A stretch of DNA of 64,000 bases from Methylobacillus caricis (GCF_020532705.1 NZ_JAJAVD010000001.1:1674001-1738000), one strand, 5' to 3'; numbered from the stretch's first letter, positions 39,032-47,371 are shown. Notes: generated by a model not told the origin, from the letters alone. Numbers and translations are program-made.

Positions 39032-39515
39032 CCGCCCACAAAAAGGGTTCAGCCTGATAGGAGCCTTACTCATCATCATGCTGGTTGGCTTTAGCCTTGC
39101 CGAGGCAGGCAACACATGGAGCAATATCCGCAAACGCGAACGGGAGCAGGAGTTGCTGAAAGTAGGCGACACCATACGCAATGCCATAGGCAATTACTAC
39201 AACCAGTCGCCCGGCATGGTCAAACAATTCCCCCCCACATTGAAAGCCCTGCTGAAGGATGACAGGTTTCCCGTGCCCCAACGTTATTTGCGCCAGCTTT
39301 ATATGGATCCCACTACCGGCAGGCCTGGATGGGGACTGCTGTATGCTCCCAGCGGAGGGATCATGGGCGTTTACAGCCTGTCTTCCGACCAGCCATTCAA
39401 GACAAAGAACTTCCCCGAGCGCTATAAGGATTTTGAAAAGAAAAAAGCCTACATAGAATGGATATTTGCTTACCTGCCAGAGACGGATAATAGCTTGACG
39501 GAGTCACTGAACTAG
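39018..39515 (+). CDS. Minor pseudopilin lacking Glu+5 (possible tip subunit)
   Basis: 165 residues from ATG 39018; the frame stays open upstream from 38811 inside the previous gene, but only this start places the leader correctly. The prepilin site is KG-FSLIGALLI (Gly10/Phe11). Position +5 is Gly, not the Glu that pseudopilins normally need for docking; GspK tip subunits share that exception but are about twice as long. The body contains QFPPTLKALLKDDRFPVP and MDPTTGRPGWGLLY. It is the last gene of the T2SS-like series. Confidence 0.82.
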   Translation: MRNGNRPQKGFSLIGALLIIMLVGFSLAEAGNTWSNIRKREREQELLKVGDTIRNAIGNYYNQSPGMVKQFPPTLKALLKDDRFPVPQRYLRQLYMDPTTGRPGWGLLYAPSGGIMGVYSLSSDQPFKTKNFPERYKDFEKKKAYIEWIFAYLPETDNSLTESLN

Positions 39516-39535
39516 GTATTTTTAACGAGCTAGAG

Positions 39536-39733
39536 CTATCCACAAAATCTGTGGATAATTTTGTGGATAGCTGTGGGTTGAAAACGTAAGCTACCATTCC
39601 ATAACGTTTTTTTAAAAACGCTTAAAAATTAATCCAATGTTTTTCCTATACTAATCATATAGTTACCGTATGTCATTGGATTGTTAACATTTTTTAACAC
39701 AACTTAAAGTGGCACATGAGGTGATGTGCATAA
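39536..39733 (+). repeat. DnaA-box element, copy 2 (~198 bp)
   Basis: Same plan and orientation as the element at 12387-12586. The left end has CTATCCACA (39536-39544), TGTGGATAA (39550-39558) and TGTGGATAG (39562-39570), identical over about 40 bases to copy 1. TTGGATTGTT recurs at 39676-39685 and CACATGAGGT at 39713. The right end is TGTGCATAA (39725-39733), reverse of a TTATNCACA DnaA box. Offsets of internal landmarks agree within 2 bases between copies although the DNA between them has diverged. The right end overlaps the last 30 bases of tatD. Confidence 0.75.
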
Positions 39734-40510
39734 GTCAGCCAGTTTTGGCAGGATGTCAATAGCATTTTTCGTTGTTATTGCGGCAATCTGAGCAATATTT
39801 TCCTTGCGTAATTCTGCAAGTACCGCAGCGATTTCCTGTAGCTGATCAGGGCTATTACGCCCATGGTGCCCAAGCCACTCAGGGGGAATATCGGGAGCAT
39901 CCGTTTCGAGGACAATGGCATCCAGAGGCAGGGTCTGCGCCAGCTTTCTTATCCTGAGCGCCCGCTCATAGGTCATCGCTCCACCAAATCCAAGTTTGAA
40001 CCCAAGCTTGATAAATGCTTCTGCCTGTTGCTGACTGCCATTGAACGCATGGGCAATACCCTTTACCCCGAAGCGCCTTACATACTTGAGCACCTGGTCA
40101 ACCGAACGTCTGACATGCAGCAATACGGGCAAATCATATTGGCGTGCAAGCTTGAGTTGCTCAACAAAATAAAACTCCTGCCGCTCACGGTCATAATTGT
40201 CGATAAAAAAATCCAGGCCAATCTCGCCTACGGCGACAATGCCGCCAGTATCAAGCTCCTTGATAATCTGTTGTTCCAGACCAGCCAAATCCTGAGGCTG
40301 GGCACGATCCACAAACAAGGGATGGATACCCAGCGCCATGGCGCAATGCGCATACTGATCCCGCAACTGCTTCACCACGGCAAAATTACTACGCTCCACG
40401 GCAGGAATGACTATGCATTTCACACCCGCAGCCAAGGCGGCTTGAGCTACCTCAGCCCTATCATGGTCAAACTCTGGCGCATCAAGGTGGCAGTGGGTAT
40501 CGATCAGCAC
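39704..40510 (-). CDS. tatD: TatD-family metal-dependent hydrolase/DNase
   Basis: 268 residues, TIM-barrel amidohydrolase. Metal ligands show as DTHCHLD (4-10), the conserved Glu in VAVGEIGLDF, His in LHVRRS and GIAHAFNGS, and Asp in ETDAPDIPP. TatD proteins are 3'-5' exonucleases or DNases of quality control. It lies 3 bases downstream of ribD, probably co-transcribed. Its C-terminal residues (LCTSPHVPL) are encoded inside the DnaA-box element, so the tail may have been rewritten by it. Confidence 0.9.
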   Translation of the reverse strand: MLIDTHCHLDAPEFDHDRAEVAQAALAAGVKCIVIPAVERSNFAVVKQLRDQYAHCAMALGIHPLFVDRAQPQDLAGLEQQIIKELDTGGIVAVGEIGLDFFIDNYDRERQEFYFVEQLKLARQYDLPVLLHVRRSVDQVLKYVRRFGVKGIAHAFNGSQQQAEAFIKLGFKLGFGGAMTYERALRIRKLAQTLPLDAIVLETDAPDIPPEWLGHHGRNSPDQLQEIAAVLAELRKENIAQIAAITTKNAIDILPKLADLCTSPHVPL

Positions 40511-40513
40511 GGC

Positions 40514-41635
40514 CTATCCCGTGAATATTGGCTTGGCACGAATAAAAAGGTCATTACCCACCTGCCTGGTGTCCAATGTTTTCAACTGCAACTTCTGCTG
40601 CATATCAGTCAGCATGTCCATGGCAAACATCCCACGTGCCCGATCTCCCAGAATCACAGGAGCGTAATAGAGCAACAGTTCATCTACCAACCCCTGCTGC
40701 AGCAAACTGCCGTTGAGCGCCTGCCCTGCTTCCACCATCAGCTCATTGACCTGCCGCTCACCAAGCAGTCCAAGCAGGCTGGACAAGCAGACACGGCCTT
40801 GATGTTCAGGGAGCTGCACCAGTTCAGCTCCCGCCTGCTGCAAAGCGTGAATATGCTCCTGCTTGCCATCCACATGGGCAATCAGCACGCGCCCGCTTGC
40901 CAGTATCCTGGCATCAACTGGCATCCGCAAATGGCTATCCACAATCACTCGCCAGGGCTGAACCTGTTTCAGCTCAAGCAATGCTTCATCGCGTACCGTC
41001 ATCAGCGGGTCATCTGCCAGCACCGTTGCAACGCCAGTCAATATGGCACAAGACTGGGCACGCCAGCGCTGTACATCCTGACGCGCTTCAGGTCCCGTAA
41101 TCCATTGGCTTTGCCCATTGAGGAGGCCTGTCTTGCCATCCAGGCTGGCGGCGATCTTGGCGCGGACAAAAGGGAGTTTTCTGGTCATCCGCGAGATAAA
41201 ACCTGCATTCAATGCCTTCGCTTCAGCCTCCAGCAATCCAGATGCCACCAGTATCCCGTGTTCAGCCAAGCGCTTGAGTCCATTGCCTGCCACCAGCGGA
41301 TTAGGATCTTGCATCGCCGCCACAACGCGGCGCACCCCAGCGTTGATCAAGGCATCGGCACAAGGAGGGGTGCGGCCAAAATGGCTGCACGGCTCTAGTG
41401 TTACATAAGCATCCGCACCTGCTGCCATCGCACCAGCTTCACGCAATGCGTGTACTTCTGCATGCGACTCACCAGCACGCAAATGGGCGCCTTGTCCGAC
41501 AATCTGGCCATTCTTGACGATAATGCAACCGACACGTGGGTTGGGACTGGTGCTGTACAGGCCACGTGCAGCCTGTCGCAGGGCAAGGGCCATGTATTGA
41601 TGGTCTAAAGCGCTAAAACCGGTAGAAGTCATCAT
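40514..41635 (-). CDS. ribD: Bifunctional riboflavin biosynthesis deaminase/reductase RibD
   Basis: 373 residues from the ATG pair at 41635/41632; a longer frame to 41731 adds residues unlike RibD. The N-terminal deaminase has zinc ligands HAE (58-60) and PCSHFGRTPPC (82-92). The C-terminal reductase domain starts near 150 (RAKIAASLDGKTGL). It catalyses two steps from the GTP cyclohydrolase II product towards lumazine. No FMN riboswitch was seen upstream. It belongs to a nrdR-ribD-tatD series on the minus strand. Confidence 0.93.
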   Translation of the reverse strand: MMTSTGFSALDHQYMALALRQAARGLYSTSPNPRVGCIIVKNGQIVGQGAHLRAGESHAEVHALREAGAMAAGADAYVTLEPCSHFGRTPPCADALINAGVRRVVAAMQDPNPLVAGNGLKRLAEHGILVASGLLEAEAKALNAGFISRMTRKLPFVRAKIAASLDGKTGLLNGQSQWITGPEARQDVQRWRAQSCAILTGVATVLADDPLMTVRDEALLELKQVQPWRVIVDSHLRMPVDARILASGRVLIAHVDGKQEHIHALQQAGAELVQLPEHQGRVCLSSLLGLLGERQVNELMVEAGQALNGSLLQQGLVDELLLYYAPVILGDRARGMFAMDMLTDMQQKLQLKTLDTRQVGNDLFIRAKPIFTG

Positions 41636-41766
41636 GATGCAGCCATGATAAAGGCTGGGCTGGGTATGGCACAACAAGGAATGCGCCCAACATACAGAAG
41701 AATTAATGGCCCTGGGCTTGCCAACTGACACAAGCAGGCAGGCATTGAGGACGCTAGCTATTGATC

Positions 41767-42213
41767 CTAGTCAAGGTCGCGGATGACGTCACTGAAATCA
41801 TCCACATCCTGGAAACTCCGGTAAACCGAGGCAAAACGGATATACGCCACCTTGTCTATCGCCTTCAACTCCTGCATGACAATCTCGCCGAGGTCGCGCG
41901 CGATGATTTCACGCTCACCCTTGGCAAGGATTTTCTGCACGATATGATCCAGTGCACGATCAACATACTCGGTAGGCACCGGGCGCTTATGCAGCGCCCG
42001 GGTAAAAGAGAGGCGCAGTTTATCGCGGTTGAATTCTTCACGGTTGCCGTTCTGCTTCACTACCTGCGGCAGATGCAACTCGGCAGTTTCATATGTGGTA
42101 AAACGCTTGTCGCAGGCAGAACAACGGCGGCGACGCCTGATGGAGTCGCCTTCGTCGTTGACACGCGAGTCAATCACCTGCGTATCGTCATCACCACAAA
42201 ATGGGCATTTCAC
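41767..42213 (-). CDS. nrdR: Transcriptional repressor NrdR
   Basis: 148 residues. A zinc ribbon with CPFC (3-6) and CSAC (31-34) precedes an ATP-cone domain (about 48-138). NrdR represses ribonucleotide reductase genes by sensing ATP/dATP. The glyA-nrdR-ribD order is common in proteobacteria. It starts 21 bases after glyA. Confidence 0.96.
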   Translation of the reverse strand: MKCPFCGDDDTQVIDSRVNDEGDSIRRRRRCSACDKRFTTYETAELHLPQVVKQNGNREEFNRDKLRLSFTRALHKRPVPTEYVDRALDHIVQKILAKGEREIIARDLGEIVMQELKAIDKVAYIRFASVYRSFQDVDDFSDVIRDLD

Positions 42214-42234
42214 GTTGCTGATTCCGGACCAGGC

Positions 42235-43482
42235 TTACTTGCCATACACGGGGAAACGCGAGGTCAAGGCATGTACCTTTTCCTTGGTAGCCGCAATCAC
42301 GGATTCATCGGTAGGATTATCCAGGATATCGGCAATCAGGTTGGCTACCAGCGCAGCTTCTTCTTCCTTGAAACCACGGGTTGTGATTGCGGGCGAGCCG
42401 ATACGGATGCCAGAAGTGACAAATGGGCTTTCCGGGTCATTAGGAATTGCATTCTTGTTGACAGTGATATGCGCCTGACCGAGGTATGCATCGGCTGCCT
42501 TGCCAGTAAGCCCCTTTGGACGCAGGTCAACCAGGAAAACGTGGGATTGCGTACCGCCGGAAATGATACGCAGGCCGCGTGCTGCCAGAGTCTTGGCCAT
42601 GGTATCAGCATTCTTCAGCACCTGTTCCTGGTAGACCTTGAATTCAGGTTGCGCAGCCTCCAGGAAGGCCACCGCCTTACCAGCGATCACGTGCATCAGC
42701 GGGCCACCCTGCAGGCTGGGGAATACACTGGAATTGAGGGACTTCTCGAACTCGGCCTTGGCCATGATCAAACCGCCACGCGGGCCGCGCAAGGTCTTGT
42801 GGGTGGTTGAGGTCACGAAATCGGCATGCGGCACCGGGTTAGGGTAAACGCCCGCCGCAATCAGGCCTGCGTAGTGGGCCATGTCCACCATGAAATAAGC
42901 GCCCACCTTCTTGGCGATCTCTGCCATGCGCGCCCAGTCGAAACGCAAAGCATAGGCAGACGCACCGCCAATCAGCAGCTTTGGCTTGGTTTCGATGGCA
43001 ATACGCTCCATCTCGTCGTAATCAATCTCTTCCTTGTCATTGAGACCGTAGGCCACAATATTGAAGAGCTTGCCGGAAAGGTTGGCTGGAGAACCATGGG
43101 TCAAATGGCCACCGTGACCCAGGTTCATGCCCATGACAGTATCACCGGGCTTGAGAATGGAGAAATAGACGGCCTGGTTAGCCTGGGAGCCGGAATGCGG
43201 TTGCACATTGGCATACTCGGCACCAAACAGCTTCTTCAGACGGTCAATTGCCAGTTGCTCAACCTGGTCAACAAACTCACAGCCGCCATAGAAACGCTTG
43301 CCGGGATAACCCTCAGCATACTTGTTGGTCAACTGGGAGCCCTGAGCCTGCATCACGGCAGGACTGGTGTAGTTTTCAGAGGCGATCAGCTCAATATGCT
43401 CATCCTGGCGATTACGCTCAGCCTCTACATACTTCCATAGATCAGGGTCGACAACGCTCAGGGTTTTTGCCGTGCTAAACAT
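42235..43482 (-). CDS. glyA: Serine hydroxymethyltransferase
   Basis: 415 residues, full length. PLP enzyme interconverting serine and glycine with tetrahydrofolate. The PLP-lysine motif is [13 protein letters not shown], and HGGHLTHG and [13 protein letters not shown] are present. It feeds one-carbon units, relevant in a methylotroph, although no serine-cycle genes are nearby. Two TGAA-N5-TTCA sites lie 60-95 bases upstream, suggesting control by a MetR-like LysR regulator. Confidence 0.97.
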   Translation of the reverse strand: MFSTAKTLSVVDPDLWKYVEAERNRQDEHIELIASENYTSPAVMQAQGSQLTNKYAEGYPGKRFYGGCEFVDQVEQLAIDRLKKLFGAEYANVQPHSGSQANQAVYFSILKPGDTVMGMNLGHGGHLTHGSPANLSGKLFNIVAYGLNDKEEIDYDEMERIAIETKPKLLIGGASAYALRFDWARMAEIAKKVGAYFMVDMAHYAGLIAAGVYPNPVPHADFVTSTTHKTLRGPRGGLIMAKAEFEKSLNSSVFPSLQGGPLMHVIAGKAVAFLEAAQPEFKVYQEQVLKNADTMAKTLAARGLRIISGGTQSHVFLVDLRPKGLTGKAADAYLGQAHITVNKNAIPNDPESPFVTSGIRIGSPAITTRGFKEEEAALVANLIADILDNPTDESVIAATKEKVHALTSRFPVYGK

Positions 43483-43543
43483 ATTCTCTTCCGGAAAATG
43501 AAATTAATAGGCGAGATTTTACCATGTTCACCGTGAACCAGAT

Positions 43544-43576
43544 TGAAACAGATTCAAGCGGGATGAAATTGATTCA
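43544..43576 (-). promoter_or_regulatory. Two MetR-like operator sites upstream of glyA
   Basis: TGAA-ACAGA-TTCA (43544-43556) and TGAA-ATTGA-TTCA (43564-43576) both fit the MetR consensus TGAA-NN(T/A)NN-TTCA exactly, with flanking bases extending the palindromes. Centres are 20 bp apart, about two helical turns. In Escherichia coli, MetR activates glyA through two such sites. A third palindrome GTTCACCGTGAAC lies at 43526-43538. The regulator gene itself is not in the window. Confidence 0.65.
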
Positions 43577-43710
43577 TGCAGGCAATTCACATGTCTTGTT
43601 CGATTTTAAAGATACTAAAAATGATGGGAATCCATCATTCGAGCATTGCTAGGCATATACAAACAGTCTGGCTGAAACAAACCTGGATAGTTGCCAGCAA
43701 CTATCCAGAT

Positions 43711-44217
43711 CTAAATCAATTCCCCCATTGTTTTTGGCAAGAACCTATCAGAACTTTCCCTGAAGCGAGACGTGAGCAACTGCAAGAGCTTGAGGAGAAC
43801 CTTATTTCCCAGCTTGGGCATATTGGCCAACAGCTCATATAAAGATTCTCGAGTCAAAACTGCAAAATCAGATGGGAGGCCGGTAATACAGCTTGCTGAG
43901 CGGGGCAAACCATCAATCATCGACATTTCACCAATCACAGTGCCGGCACCCACTTTGGCAATCACCTGTTTCCCCTTGCCAGGAATGTCTTTTACAACCT
44001 CAACCTCACCCGTCAGTATCAGAAGTAGATAATCGCCAGTATCCCCCTCAGTCAACAGCTCACACTCTCTGGGGGCAGCATAGCATTGCATGTAAGAGCA
44101 GAGGTAACGCACCTCTTCGTCGCTGAAATCGCCAAACAATTTGATTGTGTTGACAATCTCCAGGATTTCTTCGAAGTATTTATCAGCGCCGCCCAAATGG
44201 ACCAAGTCGGAATACAT
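43711..44217 (-). CDS. Stand-alone cyclic nucleotide-binding (CRP/FNR-like sensor) domain protein
   Basis: 168 residues. A short N-terminus (1-28) precedes a cNMP-binding beta-roll (about 30-140) with the phosphate-binding cassette pattern GEMSMIDGLPRSASC. The C-terminal helix (KLLQLLTSRFRESSDRF) is not followed by the helix-turn-helix of CRP/FNR regulators, so it probably does not bind DNA. It diverges from epsA across 182 AT-rich bases. Its partner is unknown. Confidence 0.82.
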   Translation of the reverse strand: MYSDLVHLGGADKYFEEILEIVNTIKLFGDFSDEEVRYLCSYMQCYAAPRECELLTEGDTGDYLLLILTGEVEVVKDIPGKGKQVIAKVGAGTVIGEMSMIDGLPRSASCITGLPSDFAVLTRESLYELLANMPKLGNKVLLKLLQLLTSRFRESSDRFLPKTMGELI

Positions 44218-44325
44218 ATAATCTTTCTATTTCTTATGTATATGCGAATAATTAAGAAAACAACTACAGTCACCAAGAAAAAAATGTTAACCCGCTTAAA
44301 AAACCTGATTATTATTAATATTTAC

Positions 44326-44356
44326 GCCATAATATCGCAAGCTGATCCATTATGGC
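44326..44356 (+). promoter_or_regulatory. Inverted repeat upstream of epsA-like gene
   Basis: GCCATAAT (44326-44333) and ATTATGGC (44349-44356) form a perfect 8-bp inverted repeat with a 15-base spacer, ending 43 bases before the epsA-like ATG in the divergent promoter region. It is a plausible dyad operator for a LuxR-type or other dimeric regulator. Confidence 0.45.
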
Positions 44357-44399
44357 ACTACAATTACATACTTATTGCTAGTAAGTTATAGCCGAGCTC

Positions 44400-45173
44400 A
44401 TGTCCTTAAATAAAAACTTAAATGATATTGAGAAAAGCCAGCTAATTGAGTTAATGCATGAGTCTTTGAGAATCCGCTCCCATTTTGAGCTTTTTCTCTG
44501 GATGCAAGGAAAATTACAAATTTTCCTACCGCATGAAATCATGATTACGGCTTGGGGAGACTTTTCATTAGGGGTTATATACTTCAATATAGTCTCGCCT
44601 CTACCTGGCATTCGCTCTGACAAGATCTCAAATCACGAGATACATCCATTCCTACAGAATCTCTTTAACTATTGGCTGAACCATGCAAAAGCACCCTTTA
44701 CGCTTGCAGCTTCAGACAACATCATGCATGACTGCAAGTTTGCAAATGTTGAATCCAGTTATTATTTAAAGAACATGAAATCAGCCTTGGTGCACGCCAT
44801 CAAGGATCATCGTGGAAGACACGACTGCCTTTATGTGCTCCTTAGCTCAAACACCAGCTTCCCCCATGCTTCCCGCCCCATGCTAGAGGCCTTGTTGCCA
44901 TACATTGACAGCGCATTGCGGCAAATAGAGCACCTGCCAGAACAACATCCAGTCGCGATCAAACATGAGCCTGATGTCCAGGATGAAAACCTCAACATGC
45001 TTTCAGCGCGTGAGCTGGAAATCATGGACTGGGTCACAAAAGGTAAAACCAATCAGGAAATCGGCATGATTCTTGACATCAGTGCTTTCACCGTTAAAAA
45101 TCATTTACAGCGTATATTCAAGAAACTCAACGTGCTCAACCGTGCACAGGCTGTTTCCAAATTCAGGAAATAA
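44400..45173 (+). CDS. LuxR-type regulator, EpsA-like (PEP-CTERM/exopolysaccharide associated)
   Basis: 257 residues. The N-terminal domain (about 15-190) is shared with EpsA-type regulators associated with PEP-CTERM/exosortase-linked polysaccharide loci. The C-terminal LuxR helix-turn-helix (about 200-255, LSARELEIMDWVTKGKTNQEIG, then VKNHLQRIFKKLNV) binds DNA. EpsA is known from methanolan polysaccharide synthesis in Methylobacillus, and the convergent neighbour here is a PEP-CTERM protein, which supports the assignment. No phospho-acceptor receiver domain is present. Confidence 0.75.
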   Translation: MSLNKNLNDIEKSQLIELMHESLRIRSHFELFLWMQGKLQIFLPHEIMITAWGDFSLGVIYFNIVSPLPGIRSDKISNHEIHPFLQNLFNYWLNHAKAPFTLAASDNIMHDCKFANVESSYYLKNMKSALVHAIKDHRGRHDCLYVLLSSNTSFPHASRPMLEALLPYIDSALRQIEHLPEQHPVAIKHEPDVQDENLNMLSARELEIMDWVTKGKTNQEIGMILDISAFTVKNHLQRIFKKLNVLNRAQAVSKFRK

Positions 45174-45225
45174 AGCATCCTGAAAAAGAATTATATAAAT
45201 AGATGGATAAACAAATACTGGACAT

Positions 45226-45256
45226 AAAAACGGCTGTGAAATTCACAGCCGTTTTT
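45226..45256. terminator. Bidirectional rho-independent terminator
   Basis: AAAAACGGCTGTG (45226-45238) and CACAGCCGTTTTT (45244-45256) form a perfect 13-bp stem with a 5-base loop, with A-runs and T-runs on both sides. It serves the convergent epsA-like gene (plus) and PEP-CTERM gene (minus). Confidence 0.92.
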
Positions 45257-45282
45257 AATTGCTAAAACTTTATACCCACGCT

Positions 45283-45846
45283 TTAGAAGAACTTAACGTT
45301 GTTCTGACGACGACGCGCTGCAAAACCGATCAGGCCAAGACCCAATGCCAGCATGCCATAGGTTTCTGGTTCTGGAACGCTAGCAACAAAAGATAAGCTA
45401 CCGCCATAAGAAGCTTTAAATACAGAGTTTGTATTAGTACCAGCAACACCTGTGATAGTAAGATAGTAATCACCAGGGGCTAAAGTGGGCGCGGAAAAAG
45501 TCCAAGTATCAAGTGTATTTTTAACAATAATGAAATCGTCAATCTGGGTGTATTCTTGACCAGGTACAGAAGCCAGAGTCACACTGGTAATATCAAAGCC
45601 TTTGGTAATAATATCGCCGATTGTAGTGTAGTAAGAACTCGCCGTACCACTTACATCAGTTAAACCAGTCAGGCTAAACTTGAATGTATCGGTATAGATA
45701 CCACCAGCTCCAAAGTCATTGCCAAAATATGCTTCACCATTACTAATAACAAGTGTTTTGTCAGCTGCGAAAGCACTGACCGCAGAAAACATTGATAAAC
45801 CGAATGCCAAAGCGATTGCCTTGGCTTTAAAAGATGTAGCGATCAT
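45283..45846 (-). CDS. PEP-CTERM sorting domain protein
   Basis: 187 residues from ATG 45846, chosen for AAGGGG about 8 bases upstream and a clean signal peptide (cleavage near AFA-AD, about 28); the longer frame to 45954 lacks such features. The mature part has a beta-rich, low-complexity sequence with GDYYLTITG (PPC/FxxD-like). The C-terminus is the PEP-CTERM signal: VPEPETYGM, a hydrophobic stretch and RRRQ. Exosortase cleaves such tails and links the protein to exopolysaccharide export. No exosortase gene is in the window. Confidence 0.9.
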   Translation of the reverse strand: MIATSFKAKAIALAFGLSMFSAVSAFAADKTLVISNGEAYFGNDFGAGGIYTDTFKFSLTGLTDVSGTASSYYTTIGDIITKGFDITSVTLASVPGQEYTQIDDFIIVKNTLDTWTFSAPTLAPGDYYLTITGVAGTNTNSVFKASYGGSLSFVASVPEPETYGMLALGLGLIGFAARRRQNNVKFF

Positions 45847-46305
45847 GGAATTGCCCCTTAAATAGAAATGAAATTCAAAAAAGTGCATTTTCTCCTCACA
45901 CACTCTTTTTTTAATCTTTATGGGAGCATAGTCGTTGATCACGAGCCAAACCACAATAGCCCGATTGGACTAGCCTAGGCAAGAATGGTAAGTAGCTATC
46001 TTGGTGATTTAAGAAACCGCCGTCGAAGCCAGCTTGGCTAACTGGTTTTCCATACATCAGCTTTGCTCAGAGAGTATAGGGTTCTGCTGTTTATGCCGGG
46101 TTGATGATATTTATCATTGATGAGCTGGCAGCAGTCACCTAATCAGGTCCGCTATTTATCCTGCTTTAAGATGTTATGTCTTTGGCAGCATAACAGTGCA
46201 TTACAACCAAGGTATCCACATATCGCGCACGAGGACGACAGGCAATAAAAAGCCCCGGAGATAAAATGGGGCTTATGCACACTCACAATGAGATTTTAAT
46301 AATAA
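45847..46305. other. Long intergenic leader upstream of the PEP-CTERM gene
   Basis: 459 bases with no credible gene. Its right end holds the cheZ terminator (46250-46274). The part nearest the PEP-CTERM gene (about 45960-46110, read on the minus strand) contains several short stems, such as AGCCA-AGC-TGGCT and CAAGA...TCTTG. It also has the words GAGCAAAGC and GATAGCTACTTACCAT, which resemble parts of the c-di-GMP-I (GEMM) riboswitch consensus. The match is incomplete, so it is noted only as a candidate structured leader. Confidence 0.35.
46250..46274 (-). terminator. Terminator after cheZ
   Basis: On the minus strand AAGCCCC (46274-46268), an 11-base loop and GGGGCTT (46256-46250) are followed by TTTATT. 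It marks the 3' end of the chemotaxis transcription unit. Confidence 0.8.
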
Positions 46306-46971
46306 TCAAAAACCAAGACTATCCAGCAGATCATCGACCTGCTCCTGACTGGCGACTACATCTACTGCTGTTTCAGGATTAATTTGCGGCCCATTTAACA
46401 AACCGCCGTCATCTTCTTTTTTTGCATGTCCAGGAGAAAAATCAATGAGAACCTGTAATAGTTGTTTCTCTATTTCCTGTGCAAGCTCCGTAATTTTTTT
46501 AATCACTTGCCCCGTGAGATCCTGGAAATCCTGAGCCATCATGATATCCAGTAACTGCTCTTTGGTAACGTCTGTATGCACAACAGTTTTGGATAGAAAG
46601 GCCAGGGTTTCATCAGCTACCTGGTCATACTCCTTCTTGAGGGAAGGAACAGACAGGAGGGCTTTCCAGCGTGACTCCAGATCAGTAGCCTGTTGATTCA
46701 ATTCAGCCTGCAAAGGTGTCGCAATATCAGTGGCATTCAACACACGTTCAGCAGCCTGCTCCGTCATACGCGCGACATAGTTAAGCCTGTCCCTGGCATC
46801 GGGGATGCCATGCGCAGCCTGCTCGAGCAATTTATCAAACCCCAGTCCACGCAAGCTTTCATGGAGACTACGCGTCATTAAGCCAATGCGCTTCAGCATT
46901 TCATCTTGCGGGTTAAGCACATTCTCGGCTTCGTTATTCGTGTTACCAGTAGTGTGAAGCGAGTTATTCAT
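46306..46971 (-). CDS. cheZ: CheY-P phosphatase CheZ
   Basis: 221 residues from ATG 46971, with AGGGGG upstream; a frame to 47001 would overlap cheY. The long helical hairpin carries the catalytic motif DFQDLTGQ (148-155, active Gln150), and the C-terminal CheY-binding helix reads QVDDLLDSLGF. CheZ removes phosphate from CheY to end the motor signal. It begins one base after the cheY stop. Confidence 0.95.
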   Translation of the reverse strand: MNNSLHTTGNTNNEAENVLNPQDEMLKRIGLMTRSLHESLRGLGFDKLLEQAAHGIPDARDRLNYVARMTEQAAERVLNATDIATPLQAELNQQATDLESRWKALLSVPSLKKEYDQVADETLAFLSKTVVHTDVTKEQLLDIMMAQDFQDLTGQVIKKITELAQEIEKQLLQVLIDFSPGHAKKEDDGGLLNGPQINPETAVDVVASQEQVDDLLDSLGF

Positions 46972-46972
46972 G

Positions 46973-47371
46973 CTAGCCCCCTGCTTTTTCAAGCTTTTCA
47001 AAAATCTTGCCTAGTTTTTCATCCAGTGTTGCCGCAGTGAACGGCTTGACAACATAGCCATTCGCACCTGCCTGCGCCGCGGCAATAATATTTTCCTTCT
47101 TGGCCTCTGCGGTTACCATCAAGACTGGCAATGACGACAGGGCAGGATCTGCGCGAATCTGCTGCAGCATGGTCAAACCATCCATATTGGGCATATTCCA
47201 GTCGGAAACGACAAAATCAAAATTGCCACTTCTTAATTTTGCCAACGCCATCACACCATCCTCGGCCTCGTCTACATTGTTATACCCCAGCTCTTTGAGT
47301 AGATTGCGAACAATCCTGCGCATGGTAGAAAAATCATCTACCACGAGAAATTTGGTATTGGGATTTGCCAT
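46973..47371 (-). CDS. cheY: Chemotaxis response regulator CheY (paired with cheZ)
   Basis: 132 residues, single receiver domain. Phospho-acceptor Asp57 in [10 protein letters not shown], acidic pair at 12-13, Thr87 and Lys109 are in place. When phosphorylated by CheA it binds FliM and changes motor direction. It is adjacent to cheZ, the arrangement seen for the motor-binding CheY. A second CheY lies at 56703-57068. Confidence 0.96.
   Translation of the reverse strand: MANPNTKFLVVDDFSTMRRIVRNLLKELGYNNVDEAEDGVMALAKLRSGNFDFVVSDWNMPNMDGLTMLQQIRADPALSSLPVLMVTAEAKKENIIAAAQAGANGYVVKPFTAATLDEKLGKIFEKLEKAGG

Noticed and set aside
41636-41766. FMN riboswitch before ribD
   Set aside because: The region is only 131 bases and lacks the conserved FMN aptamer words.
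43576-43842. 88-codon plus-strand frame opposite the cyclic-nucleotide protein
   Set aside because: It is antisense to a well-supported gene and starts at the glyA operator; no recognisable product.
46273-46281. Single TTATGCACA DnaA-box match near the cheZ terminator
   Set aside because: An isolated match without the other boxes or spacing of the two ~200-bp elements; likely chance.
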